Below, in pieces: positions 23,882 through 32,393 of a stretch of DNA of 64,000 nt. The notes beneath the pieces are model-generated. The model saw nothing but the letters and a program-made list of their open reading frames with translations, was not told where the DNA came from and did no database searches. The stretch is from Pseudogemmobacter bohemicus (GTDB taxonomy: Bacteria > Pseudomonadota > Alphaproteobacteria > Rhodobacterales > Rhodobacteraceae). The DNA is taken from positions 570,941 to 634,940 of the forward strand of contig NZ_QNHG01000002.1 of the NCBI RefSeq assembly GCF_003290025.1, given 5' to 3'. Every line of letters begins with the position of its first letter. Position 1 is the stretch's first letter. The position numbers and the translations under genes were made by a program.

Positions 23882-25038
23882 GCGGCCCCCTTCCGCGTCA
23901 GGGCCTCGTCATAACGGTCCCAGACCGGGCGCAGATCGACCACCTGGCGGGAATGCCGCGCCTGATCCATCGACAGCGCCAGCACCCCCGCCTCCAGCGC
24001 GTCCAGCGTCGAGACCGGCAGCGGCGCGCCTTTGGTGACATTTGCCACGATCCCGGCGGCCATTTCCTCATCGGCACCGTAATGCTGCGACAGCGCCGTC
24101 GCCTTGTATTCGCGGTCGATCAGCCGCTTTTCCGACAGAACATCGGTCACGCGGAAGAAGCCGCGAATGAAATCGCCCTCGGCCTGGGCTTTGGTGCCAA
24201 AGGCGGCAAAGCGACGGAACTGGTCGGGCGCGTTCAGATTGGTGTGGAAATTCATGCCCACGCCATTCGCGTATTCCACAATCGCGACCTGATAGTCGAT
24301 GATATCGCCATCGGAATCGAAGACCTTGTCCGACCCGTTCCAGCCCGAGGGCTTTTTGTGGAACAGATCCATGTCATTGACGCCGTAGGTCCGGGGATCA
24401 TTCGCCGGGATAAAGGTCTTCCGGCCACCGAAAGAGGCCACCCGCTCAGGGCGCGCGCCGATCAGGCCGTTATAGAGGTCGAGATCATGGCAGCATTTCT
24501 CCAGCATGAAGCTGCCGGACCATTTCTCATAACGCCGCCAGTCGCGCATGAAAAACGCACCGTGATACGGGTAGATATGCTCGGCTGCCTCGACCGAGAC
24601 GATATTCCCCAGCGTGCCGGCATCGCGCGCCGCCAGCACGTCGCGGTACAGCGGCGCATAGCGCAGGACGAGGCCGACCGAGAGGTTTTCATGGCCGTAA
24701 CGCGCCAGCAGCCGCGCCAGGGCATAAGTGTCCTCAATCGACGAGACGATGGGCTTTTCGCTGAAAACCTTCACTCCGGCCTCAAGCCCCAGGCGGATGT
24801 GATCCAGGTGGAAATGGTTCGGCGAGCCGATCATCAGAAGGTCAAAGCCGCCGGCTTTTATCAGCGCTTCGGGGCTGGCATGGGAAATGCCCGGCGATAT
24901 GCCATGTTCGATCAGCTGCGCCATGCCGGCGGGGGCAGGATCGTAGTAGCCCACGATCTCGAATTCCGGATCCATCTCCCGGAATACATGTCCAAGATAG
25001 CCGAGGCGAAAGCCGAGGCCGATGATCGCGACTCGCAT
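23878..25038 (-). CDS. Gfo/Idh/MocA-family NAD(P)-dependent oxidoreductase
   Basis: This 386-residue protein has an N-terminal Rossmann domain, MRVAIIGLGFRLGYLG, and the EKP motif (KVFSEKPIVS at about 99-108), then the C-terminal alpha/beta domain of the family. The nucleotide loop is a little unusual (GLGFRLG rather than GxGxxG). Family members oxidise or reduce sugars, inositols or glycosides, often at C3. It is the first gene of the operon with the CUT1 importer, so it probably acts on the incoming amino sugar or glycoside. ATG 25038 is chosen because GGGAGCAAGTA precedes it; an upstream frame to 25101 would add 21 residues crossing the promoter. Confidence 0.88.
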   Translation of the reverse strand: MRVAIIGLGFRLGYLGHVFREMDPEFEIVGYYDPAPAGMAQLIEHGISPGISHASPEALIKAGGFDLLMIGSPNHFHLDHIRLGLEAGVKVFSEKPIVSSIEDTYALARLLARYGHENLSVGLVLRYAPLYRDVLAARDAGTLGNIVSVEAAEHIYPYHGAFFMRDWRRYEKWSGSFMLEKCCHDLDLYNGLIGARPERVASFGGRKTFIPANDPRTYGVNDMDLFHKKPSGWNGSDKVFDSDGDIIDYQVAIVEYANGVGMNFHTNLNAPDQFRRFAAFGTKAQAEGDFIRGFFRVTDVLSEKRLIDREYKATALSQHYGADEEMAAGIVANVTKGAPLPVSTLDALEAGVLALSMDQARHSRQVVDLRPVWDRYDEALTRKGAA

Positions 25039-25054
25039 TACTTGCTCCCTGCGG

Positions 25055-25069
25055 AGAAATTCTTTTTCT
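25055..25069. promoter_or_regulatory. Candidate operator, AGAAA-N5-TTTCT
   Basis: This inverted repeat lies directly downstream of the -10 box of the Gfo/Idh-importer promoter and so at the transcription start, the usual position of a repressor site. Similar repeats occur at 30421, 30494 and 39028 before the other amino-sugar operons. The RpiR-type regulator at 30627 is the likely binder. Confidence 0.5.
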
Positions 25070-25071
25070 GC

Positions 25072-25101
25072 ATAATGGAGGGTTGCGCGGCATTGCGTCA
25101 A
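25072..25101 (-). promoter_or_regulatory. Promoter of the Gfo/Idh-importer operon
   Basis: On the minus strand TTGACG (25096-25101) and CATTAT (25072-25077) are spaced by 18 bases, close to a sigma-70 consensus. A direct repeat TTTTCTGCAT occurs at 25064-25073 and 25106-25115, 42 bases apart, flanking the promoter on the same face of the helix. A second inverted repeat, TTTTCA-N9-TGAAAA, lies at 25138-25158. Confidence 0.6.
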
Positions 25102-25206
25102 TGAATTTTCTGCATTCGCCCTAAAATATGTAATTTGTTTTCATGTCTGCGGTGAAAAATCGGCCGAAGCCCCGAAACAGGGCCGTCAGGGCAGGGCTGC
25201 GCGGGG

Positions 25207-26115
25207 TCAGGGCTGGCGCAGGCGGTTAAGGCCAAGCACTGCTGCGCCGACAAGGCCGGGCTCGATAGGGCATTCGGCGGGAACGATCAGCGGGCGGTGC
25301 AACTTTTGCAGGACGCGCGCGCGCACGGCCTCATCCAGCGCCGCCAGCAGCGGGCGGGAATTCGAGAGGCCGCCCCCCACCGCCATAACCCCGGCACCGA
25401 GCATGTTCTGGACCATGGCCAGCGGCCCGGACAGCAGCTCAAGCCAGACCCCGATGCTGCGGGATGCCGCCGGCGCCCTCGCCTGCCAGGCGGCGATGAT
25501 CTCTTCGGCGGTGGAGGTCTCGCCGCTCAGGGTCAGATGCAGTTTCTCCATGCCGCGCGCAGAGCAGACCGCGTCGAGGCAACCGGTCAGCCCGCAGCCG
25601 CAGGGAAAGGCGGGCAGCACGGTGTTGCCGATGATCCGCTGTGCCACCGGGCCATGACCCCATTCGCCGGCGAAGCCGCCCGAGCCGTTGATCAGGTCTC
25701 CGCGCACCACGATGCCGCCGCCGACCCCGGTGCCAAGGATGATGCCGAACACCACCGCATGGCCGCGCCCGGCGCCGATGGCGGCCTCGGCCAGGGCAAA
25801 GCAATCGGCGTCATTGCCCAGCACCACCGGCAGGGAAAGCCGTGCCTCCAGCTCGGCCTGGAGGCGGCGCCCGGTCAGGCAGGGGATATTCGCCACTGTC
25901 GCCTGCCCGGTTTCGGGGTCGATCACCCCGGCAATGGAAAAGGCGAGGCATTCGGGCCGCTCAGGCGCGGCGTCGATGGCGGCCTGCAAAACGGCGGTAA
26001 AACCCGCGAAATCCTGGCCCGGGGTCGGCACACGGCCTCTGGGGCGGATATCCTCCAGGCTCCAGGCCTCGGCGATCTTGATCGCGGTGCCGCCAATGTC
26101 GAAACAAAGGATCAT
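25207..26115 (-). CDS. ROK-family sugar kinase, probable N-acetylglucosamine kinase
   Basis: This 302-residue ROK kinase has the ATP loop FDIGGTAIK at 5-13, the catalytic aspartate in GNDADCFAL (N101, D102), and the ROK zinc site with H154 and Cys at about 172, 174 and 179 (PCGCGLTGC). Members phosphorylate glucose, GlcNAc, ManNAc or related sugars. It overlaps nagA by four bases, so the pair would take GlcNAc to GlcNAc-6-phosphate and then glucosamine-6-phosphate. In the usual ROK pattern a Glu follows the last Cys; here LD follows, a small change in the substrate loop. Because the transporter is ABC and not PTS, a separate kinase is needed, which fits. Confidence 0.88.
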   Translation of the reverse strand: MILCFDIGGTAIKIAEAWSLEDIRPRGRVPTPGQDFAGFTAVLQAAIDAAPERPECLAFSIAGVIDPETGQATVANIPCLTGRRLQAELEARLSLPVVLGNDADCFALAEAAIGAGRGHAVVFGIILGTGVGGGIVVRGDLINGSGGFAGEWGHGPVAQRIIGNTVLPAFPCGCGLTGCLDAVCSARGMEKLHLTLSGETSTAEEIIAAWQARAPAASRSIGVWLELLSGPLAMVQNMLGAGVMAVGGGLSNSRPLLAALDEAVRARVLQKLHRPLIVPAECPIEPGLVGAAVLGLNRLRQP

Positions 26116-27260
26116 GGCCGCATCCCCCCGGAAGGGGTGCCGCCGGCGGGGCGGCCCGCGATCCAGCTGCCGGTCACGTTCAGCCCTTCATCAAGGCAGA
26201 TCAGATCCGCCCTGGCGCCGGGGCGCAAATGGCCGCGATCAGCCAGGCCAAGCGCCGCTGCCGGTGCCGCCGACCCCAGCCGCAAGGCCGCCGCCAGGTC
26301 AAGCCCAAGCCGCTGGTGGCAATAGCGCACCGCATCCGCCAGCGCGATATCGGCGCCGGCGAGAGTGCCATCGGCAAGCGTCAGCCGCCCCGCGCTGCGG
26401 AAAATCTGCCGCCCGTTCAGGGTGAAGCCCGTCAGATCGCTGCCCACCGTCGCCATCGCGTCCGATACCAGAAAAATCCCCTCCGGCTGTGCCCTGAGCG
26501 CGACCAGCATCGCCGCATCGGCAACATGAAAGCCGTCGGCGATCAGCCCGGCACAGAGGCCGGGCAGGCTGAGCGCGGCGCCCACGAGGCCCGGGGCGCG
26601 GTGGCCCAGCTGGCTCATCGCGTTGAAAAGATGGGTGACCATGCCGGCGCCCGCCGCGATATAGTCGCGTGCGGTGTCATGGTCGCAATCGCTGTGGCCG
26701 AGGCTGACCGTCACCCCTGCCGAGGCAAGGGCGTGAACCTGCCGCCGCGTCGCCGATTCCGGCGCCAGCGTGACGATCAGATGCGGAAGCTGCCCGGCTG
26801 CGGTCAGGATCGCGGCAAGATCCGCTGCCTCCATCGCCCGGATCAGCGCCGGGTCATGGGTGCCCTTCTTCGCCAGCGACAGATGCGGGCCTTCGAGATG
26901 CAGCCCGAGGAAACCCGGGCAGTCCGCAACCCCGGCAGCCGCGACCGCGCGGGCAGTGACATCCGGCCGGTCGGTGATCAGCGTCACCATGGTCGCGGTG
27001 GTGCCAAGGCCGGCATGGGCGGCGCAGATCGCCCGGATGCCCTCTGGCGTGGGGTCATTGTTGAAGAGCACCCCGCCGCCGCCATTGACCTGGAGGTCGA
27101 TATAACCCGGCGCGATCAGGCCGGGCAGGCGCGGGCCCTCGGGCGCCTCATGCGAGGGGAGGATGCTGGTGACCCGGCCAGCTTTGATACTGATCGCGGC
27201 ATTCTGGTGCCAGGCCTCGCCATCGAAGATCCTTGCGACGTGAAAGGTTCCGCTTCCCAT
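26112..27260 (-). CDS. nagA: N-acetylglucosamine-6-phosphate deacetylase
   Basis: This 382-residue amidohydrolase-superfamily enzyme removes acetate from GlcNAc-6-phosphate. Visible motifs are PGYIDLQVNGGGG near residue 58, HLEGPHLS with the metal Glu, GHSDC, HLFNAMSQLGHR, and SDAMATVG with the catalytic Asp, in normal order and spacing. The start is ATG 27260; GTG 27266 overlaps the stop of the upstream gene (GTGA) and is an alternative. It lies between the D-threonine-aldolase-like gene and the ROK kinase gene. The product goes to NagB, which is encoded separately at 37737-38516. Confidence 0.93.
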   Translation of the reverse strand: MGSGTFHVARIFDGEAWHQNAAISIKAGRVTSILPSHEAPEGPRLPGLIAPGYIDLQVNGGGGVLFNNDPTPEGIRAICAAHAGLGTTATMVTLITDRPDVTARAVAAAGVADCPGFLGLHLEGPHLSLAKKGTHDPALIRAMEAADLAAILTAAGQLPHLIVTLAPESATRRQVHALASAGVTVSLGHSDCDHDTARDYIAAGAGMVTHLFNAMSQLGHRAPGLVGAALSLPGLCAGLIADGFHVADAAMLVALRAQPEGIFLVSDAMATVGSDLTGFTLNGRQIFRSAGRLTLADGTLAGADIALADAVRYCHQRLGLDLAAALRLGSAAPAAALGLADRGHLRPGARADLICLDEGLNVTGSWIAGRPAGGTPSGGMRP

Positions 27261-27262
27261 GC

Positions 27263-28381
27263 TCACCAGACCGTGCCCCTGGCCGCCAGCGGCTCCACCC
27301 GGGTCACCACGCCGTTTTTGTGGAACACCATCCGGTCGAAAAGGTTCGAGACCACGCAGGTATGGTTCGGCACCACCCGCACCAGATCGCCCACCTCTGG
27401 CCGGGCGCCGGTGCAGGCGCTCAGATCGACCACGGCATGTTCCTCGGACAGCCCGGTGATGCGCGCGCCGGGAAGACCCTCGATCTCGCCGTAATCGGTA
27501 AAGCCCAGAAGGTCCGAGGTCAGCGCTTTTGATCCGCAATCAAGCACCGCCCGCGTGGGCGTAGGGCGCGAGACCACGGTGGCCAGCACATGCATCGCCA
27601 GATCCCCTGGCGCGCATGCGCCGGCCCGGACCATCGAGCGGTCATTATAGACATAGGTTCCGGCGCGGTGTTCGCTCGCCGAGGGCACCAGATGCGCCTG
27701 CCAAAGATCGGGCGAGCCGCCATTCGTCCGCATCGGGCAGGGAATGCCGACCGCCGCCAGCAGCGCCATGGTCTCTTGCAGGAAGGTCTCGACCCGGGCG
27801 GCGGCGCCTGGCGCGGGATAGGTCATCAACCCGCCGAAGGTCAGGCCGGGCGCCGCATGGATCTGCTGCGCCAGCGCGAAGGCATCCTGAGGCGTTTGCA
27901 CCCCGCAGCGCCCGCCGCCGGTATCGCATTCGATCAGCACGGTGAGGGGTTTCGCGCCCGCAAAAGCCGCGGCCAGCCCGGCCACCGTCATCGCAGAATC
28001 CGCCGTTACCGCCAGATGTGCCACCTGAGCGTTCAGCGCCACCAGCCGTGCCAGCCGCGCCGGGCCAAGGATGTTATAGGTGATCAGGATATCGTCGAAA
28101 CCGGCAGCGGCGAAGGCTTCGGCCTCGGTCAGCTTCTGGCAGTTGATGCCCACGGCTCCGGCCGCGATCTGCTGGCGGGCTATGGCGGCGATCTTATGGG
28201 TCTTGATATGGGGGCGGAAATTCAGCCCATGCGCGGCCATATACTCCTGCGCCCGCGCGATATTGGCGGCGAGACGGTCTTCGTCGATCACCGGCAGCGG
28301 TGTGGGCAGATCTGCCAGCGGGGTGCCCGGTTCGGGCCAGGGAAAACCGGATGCCGCAAAATCTGGGGGTGGAACGCTCAT
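27263..28381 (-). CDS. D-threonine aldolase/D-serine dehydratase-like PLP enzyme (fold type III)
   Basis: This 372-residue protein has the alanine-racemase-type barrel. RPHIKTHK (K60) carries PLP, and a C-terminal metal site PNHTC (about H340 and C342) is typical of metal-activated D-threonine aldolases, D-serine dehydratases and 3-hydroxy-D-aspartate enzymes. The enzyme should act on a beta-hydroxy-D-amino acid in the cytoplasm. It overlaps the M81 peptidase gene by four bases and precedes nagA. Its place in an amino-sugar operon is unusual and may mean that the imported material contains a D-amino acid, as peptidoglycan fragments do. The exact reaction cannot be told from sequence. Confidence 0.88.
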   Translation of the reverse strand: MSVPPPDFAASGFPWPEPGTPLADLPTPLPVIDEDRLAANIARAQEYMAAHGLNFRPHIKTHKIAAIARQQIAAGAVGINCQKLTEAEAFAAAGFDDILITYNILGPARLARLVALNAQVAHLAVTADSAMTVAGLAAAFAGAKPLTVLIECDTGGGRCGVQTPQDAFALAQQIHAAPGLTFGGLMTYPAPGAAARVETFLQETMALLAAVGIPCPMRTNGGSPDLWQAHLVPSASEHRAGTYVYNDRSMVRAGACAPGDLAMHVLATVVSRPTPTRAVLDCGSKALTSDLLGFTDYGEIEGLPGARITGLSEEHAVVDLSACTGARPEVGDLVRVVPNHTCVVSNLFDRMVFHKNGVVTRVEPLAARGTVW

Positions 28382-29898
28382 TGCGCCTCTCCGAAAGGGT
28401 CTTCCATGCGCGGCCAGATATCCGTCCGGACCAGCCGATAGGGATTGGTTGCCGGATTATTCGGATAGGGTTTCCCGGCGCTGCAATAAAGCACTTCCGC
28501 AGCGATGGGTGCAAATGCTGCGTAGAAATGGTTGGTCGATTTGATCACGAGGATCTTTTGCGCCAGCGGGTCGATCCCGAGCGCGGTGAAAAGCGAGGGG
28601 TCATAGCTTTGCACCCGCACGGTGTTGAGGATGACCTCGATCCCGGTTTCCTGGCCGGTATTGTCCAAAAGCGCGATCCGCGCCGCCGGGCCAAAGAGCG
28701 CGATGCTTTCGCCAAAGCGCATCTCGGCCCCGGCATTCAGCCGGACGACCCGGATCAGCGCATCACAGGGCTCGCCGGTCTCGGGCGCCGATTTGGCGCC
28801 GAAGCGCAAGGGCATTTCCGCGCCTTCGCCAGCCACGAAACACAGCTGCACCGCGACCGGATCCCAGATGGTGCCGATCGCCACGCCCCGCGCGCGCGCC
28901 GCCAGCAATTCCTTGAGGATGACCGTGGCATCCCCCGCCGTACCGCCGCCCGGATTGTCCCACATATCGGCGATCACCACCGGCCAGGCCGTTGCCGCCA
29001 TCGCGCGCGAGACGGCCTCGTGCTCGTCGATCTGCGGCATCATATGCTTGCCGCGATTGGCAAAGAGCATGCGGCCGAGTTCTTCGGCCAAAGCCGAGCC
29101 ATAAGCGGCATCGCCATCGGTTATCGCCACCATTTTCGTGCCCATTTCAGGCACGTCGCCGGCCATGAATCCATGGATCGCCGACAGCGAAAGCACCTTC
29201 GGATCGGTGGTCTCGATCCTGGTCATGCGGTCGACAAAGCTGCGCATCGGCTCGCGTGATGTTGGAAAGACGTCGATCATCCGGCAGTCAAACACCGAGA
29301 CCACCGGCGTAACCCGACCTTCGAGCGTGTCGGTCAGGATGCGCCAGAGATCCTCGGCCCGCTCGACGAAATCGGTATGGGGGAATTCCTTGAAGACGGT
29401 AAAAAAATCCAGCGCGGCGACGCGTTTGGCGGTCAGATGGCTGTGCGGGTCCATCTCGGCGCAGAGGATCACATCCGGGCCGATCATCTCGCGGATGCGG
29501 GTCAGGAAGTCGCCCTCGGGGTCCAGATGGCCCTGGGCCACCATGGCGCCATGCAGGCCCAGCACCACCGCATCCACCGGCAGCGCGCGGTGGAGTTGCG
29601 CGAGGATCTCGTCCCTGAGCCCCTCATAGGCGCCGCGCGAGATCAGCCCGGCCGGGTCGGCCCAGGCGGCGGTGCCCTCGATCAGCGCCCATCCCTTTTC
29701 CGCGCAGACCCGCCGCCCGACCGGGATCGGGGCGGTGCACAGGGTCGGTGTCACCGGATGCTGGCCCGGGGCTGCGTAAAGCGAATCCTCAAATCCTTTG
29801 CGGTCGATCACAATGGGCGAGAAGGTGTTGGTTTCGGTGGCAAGCGCCGCCACGAAGATCCGCCTGGAGGTGCCGTTGGGGCTGCTGCTGCTGGCCAT
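28378..29898 (-). CDS. M81-family metallopeptidase (MlrC-like), copy 1
   Basis: This 506-residue protein has the MlrC_N and MlrC_C domains. Expected zinc and catalytic residues are present: E22 in ATETNTFSP, His in LGLHGAM, DPH in AEMDPHSHL and the His in FPHTDF. MlrC itself cleaves linearised microcystin peptides, but most relatives act on unknown amide substrates. No mlrA, mlrB or mlrD is here, so microcystin degradation is not supported. It lies between an NTF2-like gene and the D-threonine-aldolase-like gene, and a second, diverged copy is encoded at 34317-35750. ATG 29898 is chosen; TTG 29904 would overlap the upstream stop. Confidence 0.9.
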   Translation of the reverse strand: MASSSSPNGTSRRIFVAALATETNTFSPIVIDRKGFEDSLYAAPGQHPVTPTLCTAPIPVGRRVCAEKGWALIEGTAAWADPAGLISRGAYEGLRDEILAQLHRALPVDAVVLGLHGAMVAQGHLDPEGDFLTRIREMIGPDVILCAEMDPHSHLTAKRVAALDFFTVFKEFPHTDFVERAEDLWRILTDTLEGRVTPVVSVFDCRMIDVFPTSREPMRSFVDRMTRIETTDPKVLSLSAIHGFMAGDVPEMGTKMVAITDGDAAYGSALAEELGRMLFANRGKHMMPQIDEHEAVSRAMAATAWPVVIADMWDNPGGGTAGDATVILKELLAARARGVAIGTIWDPVAVQLCFVAGEGAEMPLRFGAKSAPETGEPCDALIRVVRLNAGAEMRFGESIALFGPAARIALLDNTGQETGIEVILNTVRVQSYDPSLFTALGIDPLAQKILVIKSTNHFYAAFAPIAAEVLYCSAGKPYPNNPATNPYRLVRTDIWPRMEDPFGEAQ

Positions 29899-29900
29899 GA

Positions 29901-30407
29901 TCAATCCCTGATATGAGGCAGATAGCCCACAAAGCCCGCGATCTTCCAGTCCCCACTTTCCCGGCGGCAGATATAGAGCGTTTGCCAGTTCATCCGGTCG
30001 CGGCTGCCATCAGCGCGCGGCAGCCAGCCGTTGAACTTCTTGCGCACCAGCGCGGCATCGCCGGTGATCTCGATCTCTTCCAGCCGGGTGGCGGCGTAGA
30101 TATGCGGGCGCGGATCGCCGTCAAACCGCCCGGCGGCGCGGTCGGCCAGATGGGCCTGTGCCTGGTGCAGCCATTCCTCGCGGTAAAGCGCCAGGCTGGG
30201 AAAGGCGAGGGTAAAGCCCTGGGGGTCGGGCTGATGATTGCCCGAAAGGCCGATAAAGGGCCCCTGGCTGAAGTCACCCGCCACCCTGTCCCAGTCGGCA
30301 CTGGTCCAGGCGTCGATATCGCGGGGCACCAGCATTTCCCAAATGGCGCTGCGATCCTTGTCCGCTTTGGGAAAAGGGTTCGCGAACGGGTCGCGCTCTG
30401 CGGTCAT
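29901..30407 (-). CDS. NTF2-like (SnoaL-type) protein of unknown function
   Basis: This 168-residue protein is predicted to form the cone-shaped NTF2/SnoaL fold: WTSADWDRVAGDF near the start, a long helix LALYREEWLHQAQAHL, and strands ending DWKIAGFVGYLPH. It has no signal peptide and no clear catalytic signature. The fold is used by small isomerases, dehydratases and binding proteins. It is the first gene of the operon running into the M81 peptidase, PLP enzyme, NagA and ROK kinase. The inverted repeat TGAAA-ATTA-TTTCA lies 13 bases upstream of its start. A role on the same substrate as the M81 peptidase is possible but unproven. Confidence 0.75.
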   Translation of the reverse strand: MTAERDPFANPFPKADKDRSAIWEMLVPRDIDAWTSADWDRVAGDFSQGPFIGLSGNHQPDPQGFTLAFPSLALYREEWLHQAQAHLADRAAGRFDGDPRPHIYAATRLEEIEITGDAALVRKKFNGWLPRADGSRDRMNWQTLYICRRESGDWKIAGFVGYLPHIRD

Positions 30408-30420
30408 TTGGCTCGCTCCG

Positions 30421-30434
30421 TGAAAATTATTTCA
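30421..30434. promoter_or_regulatory. Candidate operator, TGAAA-N4-TTTCA
   Basis: TGAAA-ATTA-TTTCA is a perfect inverted repeat of five-base arms just upstream of the NTF2-like gene and downstream of its candidate -10 box. It belongs to the set at 25055, 30494 and 39028. Confidence 0.55.
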
Positions 30435-30455
30435 GCTTGTCCGCTTATTATCTGG

Positions 30456-30486
30456 AGTATTCGAAAGGATCATGGCTAAATGTCAA
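30456..30486 (-). promoter_or_regulatory. Candidate promoter of the NTF2-M81-NagA-ROK operon
   Basis: The minus strand reads TTGACA at 30481-30486 and AATACT at 30456-30461, with a 19-base spacer that is longer than ideal. It is bracketed by the two inverted repeats at 30421 and 30494, which supports it. Confidence 0.4.
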
Positions 30487-30493
30487 GAAGAAA

Positions 30494-30508
30494 CGAAAAT
30501 TAATTTCG
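30494..30508. promoter_or_regulatory. Candidate operator, CGAAA-N5-TTTCG
   Basis: CGAAA-ATTAA-TTTCG is a perfect inverted repeat between the divergent NTF2-like and RpiR genes, just upstream of the candidate -35 box. Paired sites around a promoter suggest cooperative repression and autoregulation by the RpiR protein. Confidence 0.55.
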
Positions 30509-30626
30509 GACTCCAGCACATGCTTGACCAGGCCGTTCTGACAGGTTTCCTGGGGGGTGAAACTGCCCCGCCCCGGCCTGCGACCGCATGGGCGCGGCCC
30601 GCAGCCTTATGGTCATGGAGATCCGA

Positions 30627-31526
30627 ATGAACAGCCCGAACGAGACCATCAGCCAGACCTCGCCGGAACTGATTTCGGCGCTCAGCGATGAGGAGGGGCG
30701 GCTTTCCACCATGGAAAAGCGCCTGGCCGAGGTGGTTCTGGCGGATGTGACCTATGCGACCAATGCCTCGATCACCGAGATCGCGGCGCGGGCGGGCGTG
30801 TCGCCGCCGACGGTGACGCGGTTCTGCCGGCGGCTGGGTTGCTCCAGCTTTTCGGATTTCAAGGTGCAGCTGGCGCGCTCGGCCTATGTCGGTCTGCGCT
30901 ATCTCAAGCCGGAATCGGTGACCTCGACCCCGGCCGAAGTGGCCGAGGATATCGTGACCAAGGCGCAGAACGCGCTGTTTCAGATGCATCGGGCGCTGGA
31001 TCTGACCGCAGTGGAACGCGCGGTGGCGCTGATCTCGGAGGCGCAGATGGTGCATGCTTTCGGCTCGGGCGGCAATTCGGCGATGATCGCGAATGAATTG
31101 CAGAACCGGCTGTTCCGGCTGGGGATCCGCATCTCGGCCTCGAATGATCACGGCATGCATCTGATGATCGCGGCAGCGGCCGAGCCGGGGACGGTGGTGT
31201 TCGGCTCGTCCTTCACTGGCCGCAACCACGAGCTGGTGCGCTGCTTCGGGCTTTTGCGTGAGCGCGGCATTCCCACCATCGCGATCACCCAGACCGGCAC
31301 CCCGGTGGCCGAGGCCGCCGATGTGGTGATCCCGGTCGATCTGCCCGAGGGGCGCAATATCTTCCGCGCCACATCGACCCGTTTCGCCTTCCTCGCAGTG
31401 GTCGATATCATCGCGAACCTTGTTGCCTATGCCGACAAGCCCCGCTCTGCGCGGATCCTGCGCGGCATCAAGGAACAACTGATCCGCCACCGCGACGGCG
31501 ACGACCGCCAGCTGCTGGGCGACTGA
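30627..31526 (+). CDS. RpiR-family transcriptional regulator (HTH plus SIS domain)
   Basis: This 299-residue regulator has an N-terminal HTH_6 domain (about 35-85, with NASITEIAARAGVSPPTVTRFCRRLG) and a C-terminal SIS phosphosugar-binding domain (about 125-260, including VHAFGSGGNSAMIANELQNRL and GSSFTGRNHELVRC). Relatives sense phosphosugars such as GlcNAc-6-phosphate, MurNAc-6-phosphate or glucosamine-6-phosphate. It sits between two divergent amino-sugar operons, so it is the likely controller of both through the GAAA-N4/5-TTTC repeats. ATG 30627 is chosen because GGAGATCCGA precedes it; an in-frame start at 30588 lacks a ribosome site. Confidence 0.9.
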   Translation: MNSPNETISQTSPELISALSDEEGRLSTMEKRLAEVVLADVTYATNASITEIAARAGVSPPTVTRFCRRLGCSSFSDFKVQLARSAYVGLRYLKPESVTSTPAEVAEDIVTKAQNALFQMHRALDLTAVERAVALISEAQMVHAFGSGGNSAMIANELQNRLFRLGIRISASNDHGMHLMIAAAAEPGTVVFGSSFTGRNHELVRCFGLLRERGIPTIAITQTGTPVAEAADVVIPVDLPEGRNIFRATSTRFAFLAVVDIIANLVAYADKPRSARILRGIKEQLIRHRDGDDRQLLGD

Positions 31527-31592
31527 GTCCGGGCCGGGGGCGCTGGCGGCCGCCCTCTGGTCTTTGTCATCCTGCCGCGAAGGATGTGACTT

Positions 31593-32378
31593 TTGGACCC
31601 GCGCCCCATTGCTCCGCGTCTCGCTGTCGTCACCGGCGCCGCCGGTGATATCGGCCGCGCCATTGCCCGGCGCCTGCGCCAGGACCATGACCTCGTGCTG
31701 ATGACCGATCTCGATGCCAGCGCCGCAGCCAGCGCCGCGACAGAGCTGGGCGAGGGCTTTCTGCCCTGGCAGAGCGATGTGACCGATCCGGCAAGCTGCG
31801 CCGCGCTGGCTGTCGGGGCCGCGCGCCTGGGTCAGCTGGTCACGCTGGTCAATAATGCGGGCGGCGTAAAGGCTGCGGGGCTGCATTCGACCACGGTGGC
31901 GGACTGGCAGGCGGATCGGGCGCTGAACCTTGATGCTGCCTTCCTGACCTTTCAGGCGCTCGCGGATCAGCTGATTGCAGGCCAGGGGTCGGTGGTCAAT
32001 ATCGCCTCGGTCAACGGGCTGGGCGTCTATGGCCACCCCGCCTATTCCGCCGCCAAAGCCGGGATGATCCATCTGACGCAGCTGATCGCAGTGGAATATG
32101 GCCGCCATGGCCTGCGCGCCAATGCGGTGGCGCCCGGCACCGTCCGCACCCGCGCCTGGGAGGCGCGCGCCGAACAGAATCCCAATGTCTTTGCCGAGGC
32201 GGCGCGCCATTACCCGCTGGGCCGCATCGCGCGCCCCGGGGATGTGGCCGAGGCGGTGGGATTCCTTGCCTCACCGCTGGCGGCGGCAATCACCGGCATC
32301 TGCCTGCCGGTCGATTGCGGGCTGACCGCCGGCACGCCTTCGCTGGCGCGTACCTTTACCCAGTCGCCGGACTGGTAA
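31593..32378 (+). CDS. Short-chain dehydrogenase/reductase
   Basis: This 261-residue SDR has the cofactor loop TGAAGDIG near residue 15, the NNAG motif at about 88, catalytic Ser in NIASVNG, and YSAAK (Tyr/Lys pair) at about 151-155. It ends with the usual PVDCGLTAG segment. The substrate is not known; in this operon it may oxidise or reduce an amino sugar or lactyl-type side product. The start is TTG 31593 with AAGGA about eight bases upstream; no ATG or GTG gives a better fit, since the ATG at 31584 is followed at once by a stop. It follows the RpiR gene by 66 bases and precedes the hexosaminidase gene. Confidence 0.85.
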   Translation: MDPRPIAPRLAVVTGAAGDIGRAIARRLRQDHDLVLMTDLDASAAASAATELGEGFLPWQSDVTDPASCAALAVGAARLGQLVTLVNNAGGVKAAGLHSTTVADWQADRALNLDAAFLTFQALADQLIAGQGSVVNIASVNGLGVYGHPAYSAAKAGMIHLTQLIAVEYGRHGLRANAVAPGTVRTRAWEARAEQNPNVFAEAARHYPLGRIARPGDVAEAVGFLASPLAAAITGICLPVDCGLTAGTPSLARTFTQSPDW

Positions 32379-32393
32379 GTCGGGAGAACGCAG

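Noticed and set aside
25155-25190. Rho-independent terminator after the ROK kinase gene
   Set aside because: A T-run follows GC-rich sequence, but the best stem is only four or five base pairs with mismatches, so it is not listed as a feature.
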